Source of the DNA: Chitinophagaceae bacterium
Lineage (GTDB): Bacteria; Bacteroidota; Bacteroidia; Chitinophagales; Chitinophagaceae
DNA: 36,719 bases
Direction: 5' to 3'
NCBI GenBank assembly: GCA_947372105.1
Contig: CANBSH010000021.1
Location: 1-36,719 of the forward strand
Part shown: positions 24,137 to 34,308 of the stretch, one piece after another
How positions within the stretch are numbered: the stretch's first letter is position 1
How the letters are laid out: every line of letters starts with the position of its first letter
Translations under genes and position numbers: made by a program
Notes under the pieces: generated by a model
The model's database searches: none
What the model was told of the DNA's origin: nothing
What the model saw: the letters and a program-made list of their open reading frames with translations, nothing else

Positions 24137-25942
24137 TTAGTGCGTGCCAGTTTCATCCGCGCCCACTGGAGTGGTTTGTGGAATGAAATCATGACCGTCT
24201 TTACCATAATCATAAGGCCAACGATGTACTTCCGGAATTTCTCCAGGCCAGTTACCGTGACCAGGATTAATAGGAGCAGTCCACTCTAATGTATTAGATT
24301 CCCAAGGATTTTGAACTGTTACTTTACGACCTTTAAATATGGAATAGAAAAAGTTAATTAAGAATAAAATTTGTACTGCAAAAACAATCATTGATACAGT
24401 GCTGATGAAACGATTTAAATCGGCAAATTGTTTGAAGCTTTCCCAAATACTGAAATCAAAATAACGACGAGGCATACCAGCTAAACCTTCATAGTGCATG
24501 GGCCAGAAAATCATATAAGCACCTGCAATAGTCACCCAAAAGTGGATGTATCCAAGAGAGTTATTTAAATAACGACCATACATTTTAGGGAACCAATGAT
24601 ACACACCTGCAAACATACCAAACATAGAAGCCACACCCATTACAATATGGAAATGCGCAATCACGAAATAGGTATCATGTAAGTGAATATCTAAAGCAGC
24701 GTTACCTAACCAAATACCTGTTAAACCACCTGATATAAATAAACTTACAAAACCAATTGCAAATAACATACCAGGAGTAAAACGAATATTACCGCGCCAT
24801 AAAGTAGTTAACCAGTTAAATACTTTAATCGCAGAAGGAACCGCAATTAATAAAGTTAAAAGAACGAATACCGAACCTAAGAAAGGATTTAATCCTGTTA
24901 CGAACATGTGATGCGCCCAAACTAAGAAGGCCAATACAGCAATAGCAAATAATGAACCTAACATCGCCATATAACCAAAGATAGGTTTGCGAGAATTCAC
25001 TGAAAGAATTTCAGAAACCATACCCATGGCAGGTAATAAAATGATGTATACTTCCGGATGACCTAAGAACCAGAATAAGTGTTGGAATAAAATGGCGCTA
25101 CCACCTTCGTTAGATAAAGCACCTACTCCGTTTACAAAAATATCAGAAAGATAAAAACTGGTTCCAAAGTTTCTATCAAAAATTAATAAAATTAAACCAG
25201 ACAATAATACAGGGAATGATAATACCCCTAATACTGCAGTAAAAAATAAAGCCCAAATACTTAAAGGTAAACGAGTCATGCTCATTCCTTTGGTACGCAT
25301 ATTTAATATAGTAGCGATATAGTTCAAGCCACCTAATAAAGAAGAGACTACGAATAAAGCCATAGCGATGATCCATAAATCCATCCCTGTTTTAGAACCC
25401 GGAGATGCATCGTGTAATGCAGATAAAGGAGGATAGGCAGTCCATCCACCACTAAAAGGTCCTGTTTCAACAAATAAAGAAGATAACATCACTATACTTG
25501 CTGAGAAGAAGAACCAATAAGAAAGCATATTCATAAAAGGAGACGCCATATCACGTGCACCAATTTGAAGTGGAATTAAAAAGTTGGCGAAAGTACCACT
25601 CAATCCAGCTGTTAATACAAAGAATACTAATACAGTACCGTGTGTGGTTACTAAAGCGTAATAAGCTTCGGGTGTAATTTGACCCCCTTTAGCCCACTTC
25701 CCTAGGATAGATTCCAACCAAGGAAAGCTAGCATCAGGATATCCTAATTGCAAACGGAAAAGTACACTCATTAAACCACCTAATACAGCCCAAACCATAC
25801 CAGTGATCAAGAATTGCTTCGCGATCATTTTATGATCTTGACTAAATACATATTTAGTTAAGAAAGTATCATGATGTTCGTGATGACCATGATCATCATG
25901 TCCGTGACTTTCATGACCGTGTAATACTGCTTCGTGACTCAT
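24137..25942 (-). CDS. ctaD: Cytochrome c oxidase subunit I
   Basis: This 601-residue, roughly twelve-helix catalytic subunit reduces oxygen to water while pumping protons. Ligands are all present. H101 (TTHG) and H432 bind low-spin heme a. H295 in GHPEVY with Tyr299 gives the CuB His-Tyr crosslink pair, H344-H345 complete CuB, and H430 binds heme a3. E297 in HPEVY marks an A1-type D-channel. The N-terminus is a His-rich cytoplasmic tail (residues 3-24, many HG/HD repeats) that may bind metal. It follows ctaC by 86 bp and is closed by a strong hairpin. It forms the core of the enzyme fed by the Act complex encoded upstream. Confidence 0.97.
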   Translation of the reverse strand: MSHEAVLHGHESHGHDDHGHHEHHDTFLTKYVFSQDHKMIAKQFLITGMVWAVLGGLMSVLFRLQLGYPDASFPWLESILGKWAKGGQITPEAYYALVTTHGTVLVFFVLTAGLSGTFANFLIPLQIGARDMASPFMNMLSYWFFFSASIVMLSSLFVETGPFSGGWTAYPPLSALHDASPGSKTGMDLWIIAMALFVVSSLLGGLNYIATILNMRTKGMSMTRLPLSIWALFFTAVLGVLSFPVLLSGLILLIFDRNFGTSFYLSDIFVNGVGALSNEGGSAILFQHLFWFLGHPEVYIILLPAMGMVSEILSVNSRKPIFGYMAMLGSLFAIAVLAFLVWAHHMFVTGLNPFLGSVFVLLTLLIAVPSAIKVFNWLTTLWRGNIRFTPGMLFAIGFVSLFISGGLTGIWLGNAALDIHLHDTYFVIAHFHIVMGVASMFGMFAGVYHWFPKMYGRYLNNSLGYIHFWVTIAGAYMIFWPMHYEGLAGMPRRYFDFSIWESFKQFADLNRFISTVSMIVFAVQILFLINFFYSIFKGRKVTVQNPWESNTLEWTAPINPGHGNWPGEIPEVHRWPYDYGKDGHDFIPQTTPVGADETGTH

Positions 25943-25986
25943 ACCTTTTATTTAAATAATTTTAATCTTTCTATTTCTATAATTTC

Positions 25987-26018
25987 AAGTTGTTGCTTTT
26001 TTAAAAGTGCAACTACTT
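25987..26018. repeat. Imperfect inverted repeat between ctaC and ctaD
   Basis: 25987-25996 pairs with 26009-26018 with one mismatch around a 12-nt A/T loop. It lies in the 86-bp ctaC-ctaD spacer. It could be a weak RNA hairpin tuning ctaC versus ctaD, but the support is modest. Confidence 0.35.
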
Positions 26019-26028
26019 AAAGTTGTTT

Positions 26029-27087
26029 TTACATTTTTGCAGTAGCTACTTTAGTAGTGCTATCTGTTTTCGCAGCTCCATCCACTTTTACAGCAGTGGG
26101 ATCCTTTTCAGGAAATGCTACAAAATATTGAGGCTTTTGTTTCGCCATCCATAAATCATATTCTTCTTGTTCTACTACTTCAATGATACCTTTCATAGAG
26201 TAGTGACCATTACCGCACATTTGATCACAACTAATTTCATAAGCAAAATTAGGATTGTTGGTTTTTTCACGCATTTCTTTAGTCGTGTACTTAGGCGTAA
26301 ACCACATGGTAGTAGGAATACCAGGAACGGCATCCATCTTTAAACGGAAATGAGACAAACCTACATCATGCACCACATCGCGAGAACCAATAATTAATTT
26401 TACAGGTTGACCTTTCACCACATACATAGTTTGTTCTGTTAAGATATCATCTTGAGAATAATTATCATCCCAAATAATACCTACAGAGTTGGTAGCAGGA
26501 TCAATGTTTTTATAATATTTCTTACCAAAAATAGCGTCCTTACCTGGGTAACGGAAAATCCATCCAAATTGCTTACCTGTCACTTCCACAACCATTGCAT
26601 TTTTTGGAGCTTCTCCTGTAAAGAAAAACCAGTTACGTAAACCAAAAATAACCAACACGGTTAAAGTGATCGCAGGAATCGCTGTCCAAATTAATTCCAA
26701 CTTAGTGCTATGCGCAAAGAAGAAAGATTTACGGTTATCGCTTTCTTGATATTTATAAGCAAACCAAAATAATAAAACTTGTGTGATCACAAATACAATA
26801 CCTGTAATGATTAAGGTAATCCAAAGCATTTGATCCACTTTCTCACCTTGAACACTAGCAGCTCCTTGTGCTAATAAAGTTTTACCGTAGTAAGCTTTGT
26901 TACAAACATAAATTCCAATGAAGCCAAGTACTAAAAAAGCAACCATCAAAAATCCGTTGATTTTATTGTTTTGCTTACGGCTTGCTTCTTCCCCTTTTAA
27001 AATAGATACATATTCACTTGCCTTGGCAATTTGAAAAATGACCACGTAAATAAGGGCGATAATTGCAATGGATAAAAATAAAGTCAT
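26029..27087 (-). CDS. ctaC: Cytochrome c oxidase subunit II (CuA subunit)
   Basis: This 352-residue protein carries the binuclear CuA site that passes electrons to subunit I. CuA ligands are present: H240 in VVHDVGLSHFR, then C287, C291, H295 and M298 in SCDQMCGNGHYSM. No C-terminal cytochrome c domain is fused. The membrane part has four hydrophobic segments (about 3-20, 44-62, 87-110 and 131-154); the first is additional to the two-helix plan of most subunit II proteins. The WIFRYPGKDAIFG stretch leads into the cupredoxin fold. It directly follows actF (34 bp), so Act complex and oxidase genes are one transcriptional run, consistent with the known physical association in Flavobacterium. 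Confidence 0.96.
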   Translation of the reverse strand: MTLFLSIAIIALIYVVIFQIAKASEYVSILKGEEASRKQNNKINGFLMVAFLVLGFIGIYVCNKAYYGKTLLAQGAASVQGEKVDQMLWITLIITGIVFVITQVLLFWFAYKYQESDNRKSFFFAHSTKLELIWTAIPAITLTVLVIFGLRNWFFFTGEAPKNAMVVEVTGKQFGWIFRYPGKDAIFGKKYYKNIDPATNSVGIIWDDNYSQDDILTEQTMYVVKGQPVKLIIGSRDVVHDVGLSHFRLKMDAVPGIPTTMWFTPKYTTKEMREKTNNPNFAYEISCDQMCGNGHYSMKGIIEVVEQEEYDLWMAKQKPQYFVAFPEKDPTAVKVDGAAKTDSTTKVATAKM

Positions 27088-27121
27088 AATCGTATTAATA
27101 TTTTCTTACTCGAATAATTTA

Positions 27122-28351
27122 TTAAACTTGGTGAAGGATACTTTCTTTTAAGAAAGGATGGTATTTCGCAATCAAAGGCTTGCTGGCCAAAGAGCGTGCA
27201 ACCATTAAAATCATCACACCCACAAAAAAGGCAAGGATACCAAAATCTAACCAACCTAAACTCACGTGTTCTTTCATTAAGCTACCCATCACCATTTGAT
27301 AAAAATCAATCCAGTGACCAAAAATAATAAGCACTGCCATGAAAGCCACTAAAGTGAAATTACGTTTAGCAGAACGCTTCATTAATATTAATAAAGGACA
27401 AAGGAAATTGATAAATAAGTTTAAGAAGAAGATAGGTTTGTATGCCCCTTGAACACGATGTTTAAAGTACACCGTTTCCTCAGGAATATTTGCGTACCAA
27501 ATAAGCATGTATTGAGAGAACCATAAATAAGTCCAGAAGATAGAAAACGCAAACATAAATTTACCCACGTCATGTAAATGATCGCTAGTAGATAATTCCA
27601 TGTAGCCTTTATTTTTTAAGTAGATCAACCATAAAGCGATTAAGGCCATACCTGCTACGAAAGAACTAGCAAAAGTATACCAGCTATACATAGTAGAATA
27701 CCAATGTGCATCAATGCTCATTAACCATAACCAAGGAATGGTTGAAGCGACTGTTAAACCAAACCACACTAAAAAGAAACCAGAACGCACCATGCTACGC
27801 ACATTATATTTATGTGCAGCGGCAGCATCCATTGGAGCTACATCCGCTTCCAAACTAATTTGACGCATTCTATATCCAAAATAACTCCAAAGAGTAATCG
27901 TTAATGTAGTCCATATAATAAAGAAAGTAGGATTCAAGAAACCCGCTTTTCCTTTTAAGATAGGATCAGCAGCTACTGCTTCTTTATCTAACCAATGGTA
28001 GATATGATGTTTTTCACCAATCACCACATATAATAATACTAATAAAGTGATGCCACCAAAAATAGGCACCAATGTAGAAATCGCTTCAGCGATACGACGG
28101 AAAGATTGCATCCATGCAGCCATCGCCATGGTGCTAAAACATAAAAAGAACATAGCGGCATTGGTCACTAAAGTCCAGAAAATGGTATTATACATTAAAG
28201 TACCCCAAAAGTGAACTTGTTCATGTTCGTCGGTGCTAAAACCTTTGGTCACCATACCATATAATAAGGCCACAGCGCCGATGCCTATTAATGCATAAGA
28301 CCATGTTTTAAGGGTGCCCGGAATTTCAAATTGCTCTTTAATAGATGCCAT
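27122..28351 (-). CDS. actF: Alternative complex III subunit ActF (quinol:cytochrome c oxidoreductase membrane subunit)
   Basis: This 409-residue integral membrane protein has about ten helices and is the second NrfD/PsrC-like membrane subunit of alternative complex III, shorter than ActC. Recognisable segments are FGYRMRQISLEAD, YSTMYSWYTFASSFVAG, FAFSIFWTYLWFSQYMLIWYANIPEE and the final helix ahead of KYHPFLKESILHQV. In the complex it pairs with ActC and is not thought to carry the quinol site itself. It lies between actE and ctaC with short gaps (37 and 34 bp), the standard gene order of this operon in Bacteroidota. Confidence 0.93.
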   Translation of the reverse strand: MASIKEQFEIPGTLKTWSYALIGIGAVALLYGMVTKGFSTDEHEQVHFWGTLMYNTIFWTLVTNAAMFFLCFSTMAMAAWMQSFRRIAEAISTLVPIFGGITLLVLLYVVIGEKHHIYHWLDKEAVAADPILKGKAGFLNPTFFIIWTTLTITLWSYFGYRMRQISLEADVAPMDAAAAHKYNVRSMVRSGFFLVWFGLTVASTIPWLWLMSIDAHWYSTMYSWYTFASSFVAGMALIALWLIYLKNKGYMELSTSDHLHDVGKFMFAFSIFWTYLWFSQYMLIWYANIPEETVYFKHRVQGAYKPIFFLNLFINFLCPLLILMKRSAKRNFTLVAFMAVLIIFGHWIDFYQMVMGSLMKEHVSLGWLDFGILAFFVGVMILMVARSLASKPLIAKYHPFLKESILHQV

Positions 28352-28388
28352 CTTTTATCTTTTAAAATAGGTTATATCAACTAGTTAT

Positions 28389-29006
28389 TTATTTAGCAGC
28401 TTTAGCAGCAGCTTGTTTGTTTTTGATGTACTTAATAATCATCCAACGTTGGTGACGACTTAATTGAGAAGCATAGCTACCCATTAAATTTTTACCATAC
28501 GCCACTGAATAAAACATTTGACCCGCAGGCATGTTTTCATATTTAGCATCGCCTACTAATGTTGCAGGTTTAGCAGCATAAGGACCATTACCATCTTTAT
28601 ATAAAGGGCCATTGCCATTTAATGTAGCGCCATGACAAATACCACAATTAATTAAGTATAAACGTTCTGTTTCCGCTAAATCTTTTGCAGATAAAGAATC
28701 AATAGGATTCACCACTGACTTAGAAGCAACATAGTTGGTAGAATCACCCACTGCATCTTTAGCATAAGGGAAAGGCATTTCCTTACCACGAGCAAGTGTA
28801 CCCGCTACAGGAAGGTTATTATAGTTAATTCCTTTTTCAGCAAGATTACTATGATCAGCATACGTTTCGTAAGCGCGACTATACGCCATATCGGGCATAT
28901 ACACCGAACCAGGAGTACGCTTAATGTCGTTACAACTTACAGTTGCTACAGCCACGAAAGCGATAGCGAAAAGTAAACTGATATTCATTTTATTTTTGTT
29001 CTTCAT
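28389..29006 (-). CDS. actE: Alternative complex III subunit ActE (monoheme cytochrome c lipoprotein)
   Basis: The product is 205 residues from the ATG at complement 29004-29006. The open frame reaches a TTG seven codons earlier, but the ATG gives a better lipoprotein signal, with lipobox VATVSC and Cys25. One CxxCH heme site, CGICH, is at 121-125, in a C-type domain with GNGPLYKDGNGP and the distal MGSYA-type Met region. It accepts electrons from the ActB/ActA centres and hands them to the oxidase or a soluble cytochrome. It sits between actD and actF in a tight operon. Confidence 0.92.
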   Translation of the reverse strand: MKNKNKMNISLLFAIAFVAVATVSCNDIKRTPGSVYMPDMAYSRAYETYADHSNLAEKGINYNNLPVAGTLARGKEMPFPYAKDAVGDSTNYVASKSVVNPIDSLSAKDLAETERLYLINCGICHGATLNGNGPLYKDGNGPYAAKPATLVGDAKYENMPAGQMFYSVAYGKNLMGSYASQLSRHQRWMIIKYIKNKQAAAKAAK

Positions 29007-29047
29007 CTTATACAAAGTGTTATTCAATTATTGATTCAAATAGTTAA

Positions 29048-29620
29048 TTATGCAGTAGCAGGAAGTTCATCGTTATCATAAGTACCAAACCACCAACCTT
29101 CTTCTGCTTCTTGAACGTTAGTTTCAATGGCGCCGTTAGATTTTAATAATGCTTGTAAATCGCTGGTGTTTGTTTTATCAGAACACTCAATCACCATCAC
29201 AAATAAATCATCGGTAGCGCGTTTGTGAAAATGATGTTTTTTAACACCAGGTGCTAATTGACATAAATAACAAAACGTAAGTACCATACCTACTGCGGCA
29301 AATAAAACAGTTAACTCAAAAATGATAGGCACCCAAGCTGGTAAAGCAAAGTGCGGTTTACCACCAATGTTTAAAGGCCAGTCTTTAGTGAAGATCCAGC
29401 TAATAGCGCTCACTGCAGTGGTTGTACCCGTGATGCCATAAATAAATCCAGCAGTGTGCAAGCTAGTTTCGCGCATACCTAAAGCGTGGTCTAAACCATG
29501 CACAGGGAACGGTGTGTAAACGTCTTTAATTTTATACCCCGCAGAACGAACTTGTTTTACTGCAGGAAATAAAACGTTTTCATCATCAAAACAGCCAACT
29601 ACAAATTTCTTTTGTGCCAT
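29048..29620 (-). CDS. actD: Alternative complex III subunit ActD (DUF3341)
   Basis: This 190-residue DUF3341 protein has a soluble N-terminal part beginning VVGCFDDENVLFPAVKQVRSAGYKI, two transmembrane helices (about 57-77 and 95-120) and a short C-terminal soluble domain with FVMVIECSD. DUF3341 is the structural ActD subunit of alternative complex III and has no cofactor. The VYTPFPVHGLDHALG segment (34-48) is a family hallmark. It lies 27 bp after actC and 41 bp before the actE ATG. Confidence 0.94.
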   Translation of the reverse strand: MAQKKFVVGCFDDENVLFPAVKQVRSAGYKIKDVYTPFPVHGLDHALGMRETSLHTAGFIYGITGTTTAVSAISWIFTKDWPLNIGGKPHFALPAWVPIIFELTVLFAAVGMVLTFCYLCQLAPGVKKHHFHKRATDDLFVMVIECSDKTNTSDLQALLKSNGAIETNVQEAEEGWWFGTYDNDELPATA

Positions 29621-29647
29621 AATATAATGTCTTAATCAATAATCTAA

Positions 29648-31090
29648 TTAATGGTGAGCGTTATCGTGAATAAAATTATCTAAAGGTTGCGCCTCTAATT
29701 TTTCCATTCCCGTTTTATAAGATTCACCGCTACGTTTTAATACATATTTAATTTCCGCTACCGCGATAACTGGGAAGTATTTAGCGAATAGGAAGAAACA
29801 AGTGAAGAATAAACCAAAAGTTCCCATGTAAAAACCAATCTCATAAATAGAAGGGCTATAATACACAGACCAACTAGAAGGTAAATAATCACGATATAAA
29901 GAAGTTACGATAATTACAAAACGCTCAAACCACATACCAATGTTAACGATGATACTCATGAAGAAAGTAACGAATAAATTACGACGCATTTTCTTAGACC
30001 AGAAAATTTGCGGAGACAATACGTTACAAGCCATCATACCCCAATAGCTCCAGCCATAAGGACTAAATAAATAAGCACGACTATACCAGAAAGTATATCC
30101 TTCATATTTATTTTGAGAATACCAACCCATAAATAATTCGGTTAAATAGGCGATACCCACAATAGAACCTGTTAAAACGATTACTTTATTCATCATTTCA
30201 ATATGACCTACTGTGATGTAATCTTGTAAACCAAAAACTTTACGCACCACTAACATTAAGGTTTGCACCATGGCGAAGCCAGAAAAAATCGCACCCGCCA
30301 CAAAGTAAGGAGGGAAGATAGTTGTATGCCAACCAGGAATCACTGAAGTAGCAAAGTCAAAAGATACGATAGTGTGTACCGATAATACGAGCGGAGTACT
30401 TAAACCAGCTAATACTAAAGATAAACTCTCGTGTCTTTGCCAATGTTTGGTAGAACCTGTCCAACCAAAAGCAGTAATACCATATAATTTTTTTCTAAGT
30501 TTAGTAAACGCACGATCACGCACAGTGGCTAAATCGGGAATTAAACCAGAATACCAGAATAATAAAGAAACGGTGAAGTAAGTAGAAATCGCAAACACGT
30601 CCCATAATAAAGGAGAGTTAAAGTTCACCCATAATGGACCGCGAGAGTTCGGGTAAGGCATGATAAAGAAAGCCAACCATACACGACCCATGTGGAAGAT
30701 AGGGAATTGACCAGCACACATAACGGCGAAAATGGTCATCGCTTCAGCAGCACGGTTAACACCCGTTCTCCAACCTTGACGGAATAATAATAAGATAGCA
30801 GAAATTAAAGTACCCGCGTGACCAATACCAACCCACCATACGAAGTTGGTGATATCCCAACCCCATCCAATGGTTTTATTTAAGTTCCACTGACCAATAC
30901 CGTAAGTCACCTCACGATATACACTGTACACCCCAAACATAAGAAGGCAAACAGAGATAAAAAAACCAACATACCATAAACGAGATGGCTTGGATTCAAT
31001 AGGTCGCAAAATATCTTCAGTGACTTGGTGAAAAGTTTTTTCACCGTATACTAAAGGTTCGCGGAGTTGTGATTCGTACTTAATATGCAT
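29648..31090 (-). CDS. actC: Alternative complex III subunit ActC (NrfD/PsrC-like quinol-binding membrane subunit)
   Basis: This 480-residue membrane protein has about ten helices and is of NrfD/PsrC type. It has the ActC marker segments TNFVWWVGIGHAGTLISAIL, MTIFAVMCAGQFPIFHMGR and HTIVSFDFATSVIPGWHTTIFPPYFV. In characterised complexes the periplasmic side of ActC holds the menaquinol oxidation site, and the conserved His and Asp residues in these segments are seen here. Electrons pass to the Fe-S clusters of ActB. It follows actB by 50 bp and precedes actD by 27 bp. Confidence 0.96.
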   Translation of the reverse strand: MHIKYESQLREPLVYGEKTFHQVTEDILRPIESKPSRLWYVGFFISVCLLMFGVYSVYREVTYGIGQWNLNKTIGWGWDITNFVWWVGIGHAGTLISAILLLFRQGWRTGVNRAAEAMTIFAVMCAGQFPIFHMGRVWLAFFIMPYPNSRGPLWVNFNSPLLWDVFAISTYFTVSLLFWYSGLIPDLATVRDRAFTKLRKKLYGITAFGWTGSTKHWQRHESLSLVLAGLSTPLVLSVHTIVSFDFATSVIPGWHTTIFPPYFVAGAIFSGFAMVQTLMLVVRKVFGLQDYITVGHIEMMNKVIVLTGSIVGIAYLTELFMGWYSQNKYEGYTFWYSRAYLFSPYGWSYWGMMACNVLSPQIFWSKKMRRNLFVTFFMSIIVNIGMWFERFVIIVTSLYRDYLPSSWSVYYSPSIYEIGFYMGTFGLFFTCFFLFAKYFPVIAVAEIKYVLKRSGESYKTGMEKLEAQPLDNFIHDNAHH

Positions 31091-31140
31091 TGTCTACTAT
31101 TTCAATATTTTTTATAATCAATATCTAGATTCTATTTTTA

Positions 31141-34100
31141 CTATGCTTTCTTTTCAGCTTCTTTTTCATTAGAAGCTTCATGAGCTGCTTCATGTTCATC
31201 GCTGTTTCTCACTTTTGCTAAGTAAGTCACATTAGGTAACACGTGTAATTGCTCTAACACATAGAAAGAACGATTAGGATTTTCAACACGAACTTTAGTA
31301 ATAGCGCTGTGTTTGTCGTTGGCATTACCAAAGCTGATGGCGTTGGTAGGACAAGATTGTTGACAAGCCACTTTAATATCGCCATCTTCAAAAGGACGAG
31401 AATCTTTTTTCGCTTTCAATTTACCTTCTTGTAAACGTTGAACGCAGAAAGAACATTTTTCAATCACACCACGAGAACGAACTGTAACATCAGGATTTAA
31501 TACCATACGAGTTAAATCATCACTCATATTAATCACCACATCGTTTACAATACCTTCTTGGTTGTCAGGGAAACTATCTGCACCAGAATAATCAGACCAG
31601 TTAAAACGACGCACTTTGAAAGGACAGTTGTTCGCGCAATAACGAGTACCAATACAACGGTTATAAGTCATTTGGTTTAAACCTTCACTAGAGTGGTTAG
31701 TAGCAGCCACTGGACAAACGTTTTCACAAGGAGCGTTATCGCAATGTTGACACATTAAAGGTTGGAACACCACATTTGGGTTATCCATATCACCACTAAA
31801 ATATTTATCAATACGTAACCAATGCATTTCATGGCCACGTAAAACTTCGGGCTTACCTACAACAGCAACGTTGTTTTCGGCGTTACAAGCAACTACGCAA
31901 GCACCGCAACCATTACAACTGTTTAAGTCCACGCTCATACCCCATTTAATTCCTGGACGTTCGTACACAGGATAAATAGTTCCTTGCGCTTCGTATTTTT
32001 CTAATCCACCATAAGGTTTAGTTTCTGCTTCACGCTCTTCTAAAATTTCGGTTGGATTCTTTTTGTATTCAGCTAAAGTAATTTCTTTTACTACTTCGGT
32101 ACGAGTACCTTGAGCAGTATCGTAACGGAAATGTGTTTGAGTTAAAGCAACAGGATAAGTTTCACCCGTTACAGATAATGTAACATTGGTGCAATTAAAA
32201 TGCACTGTTCCATTTTCGATGCAAGCTAAAGGGAAAGCATTTTTACCCGTACCAATGACCGCTTTACCCACTGCTTCTGCACGACCATATCCTAAAGCGA
32301 TACCCACTGTTTGAGGATGTGTACCAGGAATAATTAAAACAGGAAGTTCGATAGATTTTCCATCAACAGTTAACTTCACTACTTTTTTAGGAGGATGTAC
32401 TTCATAATCATCCGCTTGACCAGCATTATTTAAATCGATGTTCAATAAAGTACGCGCCATAGAAGGAGATACTATAATATAGTTATCCCAAGTAGCACGA
32501 GTTACTGGATCTGGTAATTCTTGTAACCAAGGGTTACTTGCACCTTGACCAGCACCTATACCTATTTTTTGATATAAAGCTAATTCGATTGTTGTATTAG
32601 GTTTGCTTGCAGCAACAACAGCTAATGCATTTGCAACAGCGGCACCGTTTAAGCTAGCACCTGCAGTAGGAACTGAAGTAGGATTTAAAACACCAGCTTG
32701 TAAAGTTTTGTTCCAAGCAGTTTCAGAACCTAATTTACGAGACCACTCATTTTTTAAGTAAGTTGTAAAATCGGTTGCATCACCAGACCACTTTAATAAA
32801 GAGTCTTCAAAAGGACGTGTCTTAAATAAAGGAGAGATAGTAGGTTGTAAGAAAGTATAATAACCAGCAGCAGGTTCGGCATCACCCCAACTTTCTAAAA
32901 AGTGAGGAGCAGGTAAAACGTATTTACAAAGAGCCGTAGTTTCATCTAATTTAGCATTGAAAGAAATAGAAGTTTTCACTTTTGCTAAACCAGATTTTAC
33001 TTTATCCGCTTGAGGCCAAGAGTAAACAGGGTTCGCGCCATAAAATAAAACAGTATTTATTTTACCCGCGTTCATGTCATCTACCACCGTAGCAAAATCA
33101 CTATCAATACCTTGACGATAATTCACAGTCACACCAAAATTAATGGTGTTACCGTTGGCGCCAATAGCATCGTTAATAGCGTTTACAATAATTTGAACAT
33201 TCACATCATTGCTACCAGCAACCACTAATGCTGCATTTTTGTTTCCAATTAAAGCATCAGCAGCTACTGCGATACCTTCTTTTAACTTTACATCATTGAT
33301 GCCCGTAATAGGTTGCCCTTTTACTGCACTTAATAAACCAGCAGCAATCGCACCAATTTCAGAAGGACGACAAGTATATTTTTGATCTGCGTTAGAACCC
33401 GTTAAGCTCGCCACTGTTTCAAAGTGGACATGCTTACTCATCGCAGGCGTTTTTTCATTTAATTTTTTACCAGTAGCATATTGTTTTGCAAATTCAACTG
33501 GATTTAACCAAGTACCTAAGAAGTCAGCGCTTAAAGAAACAACCGCTTTCGCTTTATCAAATTGATAAGAAGGTAAAACGCGTTTTCCGTAGCAAGCTTC
33601 GTTGGCTAATAACATACTAGAGTGAGACACTGCATCGTAGGTTACATGTTTGCTACCAGGATGTTTTGCTAAAAATTGTGCAATCACCGCTTTCGTAGAA
33701 GGTGAAGTGATAGAACTTGTAACAATCACAGCAGCGCCATTTAATTCAGCAGCAATGGCTTTATCTATATTTTCAAAACTCGCTTCTTTACCACTCATTA
33801 AAGGGAAACGTAAACGAGCAGTATCATATAAGTCTAACACAGCAGCTTGCACACGAGCAGAAGTACCACCATTGGTTAAAGGACTTAAATCATTTCCTTC
33901 TAATTTAATAGGACGACCATCACGCACTTTCGCTAACACACTAATCACATCCCCATCTTGCACATAAGTAGTTGCATAATAATCAGAAATACCAGGAACT
34001 AAATCCTCAGGTTTGTTGGCAAAAGGAATTGCTTTTTTAATAGGCATTTCACAACTTGCGGCTACCGCAGCAGCAGCAGTGCTAAAACCTAAATATTTAA

Positions 34101-34269
34101 GGAAGTCACGACGAGGTGCTTTAGCTTGTAAAAAACTACCGCCTTTTTCAAGAGTTGATTCGTCTTCTACAAAAGGAAGTTCTTCTTTAAACTCGTTTTG
34201 AACCTCTGCGTTAAAAGCTTCAGAATTATTTAATTCTCCAAAACTTTGCCAGTGCTTTTTTTGCTCCAT
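31141..34269 (-). CDS. actB: Alternative complex III subunit ActB (molybdopterin-oxidoreductase-like Fe-S protein)
   Basis: This 1042-residue periplasmic subunit has an unusual internal Tat-type signal. RRDFLK (twin Arg at 53-54) follows a charged 50-residue leader; then comes a hydrophobic AAAAVAAS ending at C73, a possible lipobox. The large middle region (about 90-740) resembles the catalytic subunit of molybdopterin oxidoreductases but in this family binds no molybdenum. The C-terminal part (from C785) holds four Cys-rich motifs for Fe-S clusters: CNGCGACVVAC, CQHCDNAPCENVC, CIGTRYCANNC with a following Pro, and CSFC with the distant CQQSC. Its role is to relay electrons from ActC quinol to heme subunits ActA/ActE. 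It follows actA by 39 bp. Confidence 0.97.
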   Translation of the reverse strand: MEQKKHWQSFGELNNSEAFNAEVQNEFKEELPFVEDESTLEKGGSFLQAKAPRRDFLKYLGFSTAAAAVAASCEMPIKKAIPFANKPEDLVPGISDYYATTYVQDGDVISVLAKVRDGRPIKLEGNDLSPLTNGGTSARVQAAVLDLYDTARLRFPLMSGKEASFENIDKAIAAELNGAAVIVTSSITSPSTKAVIAQFLAKHPGSKHVTYDAVSHSSMLLANEACYGKRVLPSYQFDKAKAVVSLSADFLGTWLNPVEFAKQYATGKKLNEKTPAMSKHVHFETVASLTGSNADQKYTCRPSEIGAIAAGLLSAVKGQPITGINDVKLKEGIAVAADALIGNKNAALVVAGSNDVNVQIIVNAINDAIGANGNTINFGVTVNYRQGIDSDFATVVDDMNAGKINTVLFYGANPVYSWPQADKVKSGLAKVKTSISFNAKLDETTALCKYVLPAPHFLESWGDAEPAAGYYTFLQPTISPLFKTRPFEDSLLKWSGDATDFTTYLKNEWSRKLGSETAWNKTLQAGVLNPTSVPTAGASLNGAAVANALAVVAASKPNTTIELALYQKIGIGAGQGASNPWLQELPDPVTRATWDNYIIVSPSMARTLLNIDLNNAGQADDYEVHPPKKVVKLTVDGKSIELPVLIIPGTHPQTVGIALGYGRAEAVGKAVIGTGKNAFPLACIENGTVHFNCTNVTLSVTGETYPVALTQTHFRYDTAQGTRTEVVKEITLAEYKKNPTEILEEREAETKPYGGLEKYEAQGTIYPVYERPGIKWGMSVDLNSCNGCGACVVACNAENNVAVVGKPEVLRGHEMHWLRIDKYFSGDMDNPNVVFQPLMCQHCDNAPCENVCPVAATNHSSEGLNQMTYNRCIGTRYCANNCPFKVRRFNWSDYSGADSFPDNQEGIVNDVVINMSDDLTRMVLNPDVTVRSRGVIEKCSFCVQRLQEGKLKAKKDSRPFEDGDIKVACQQSCPTNAISFGNANDKHSAITKVRVENPNRSFYVLEQLHVLPNVTYLAKVRNSDEHEAAHEASNEKEAEKKA

Positions 34270-34308
34270 AATAATGTATATATAGTATTACGCGTCTTAT
34301 TTAATTAA

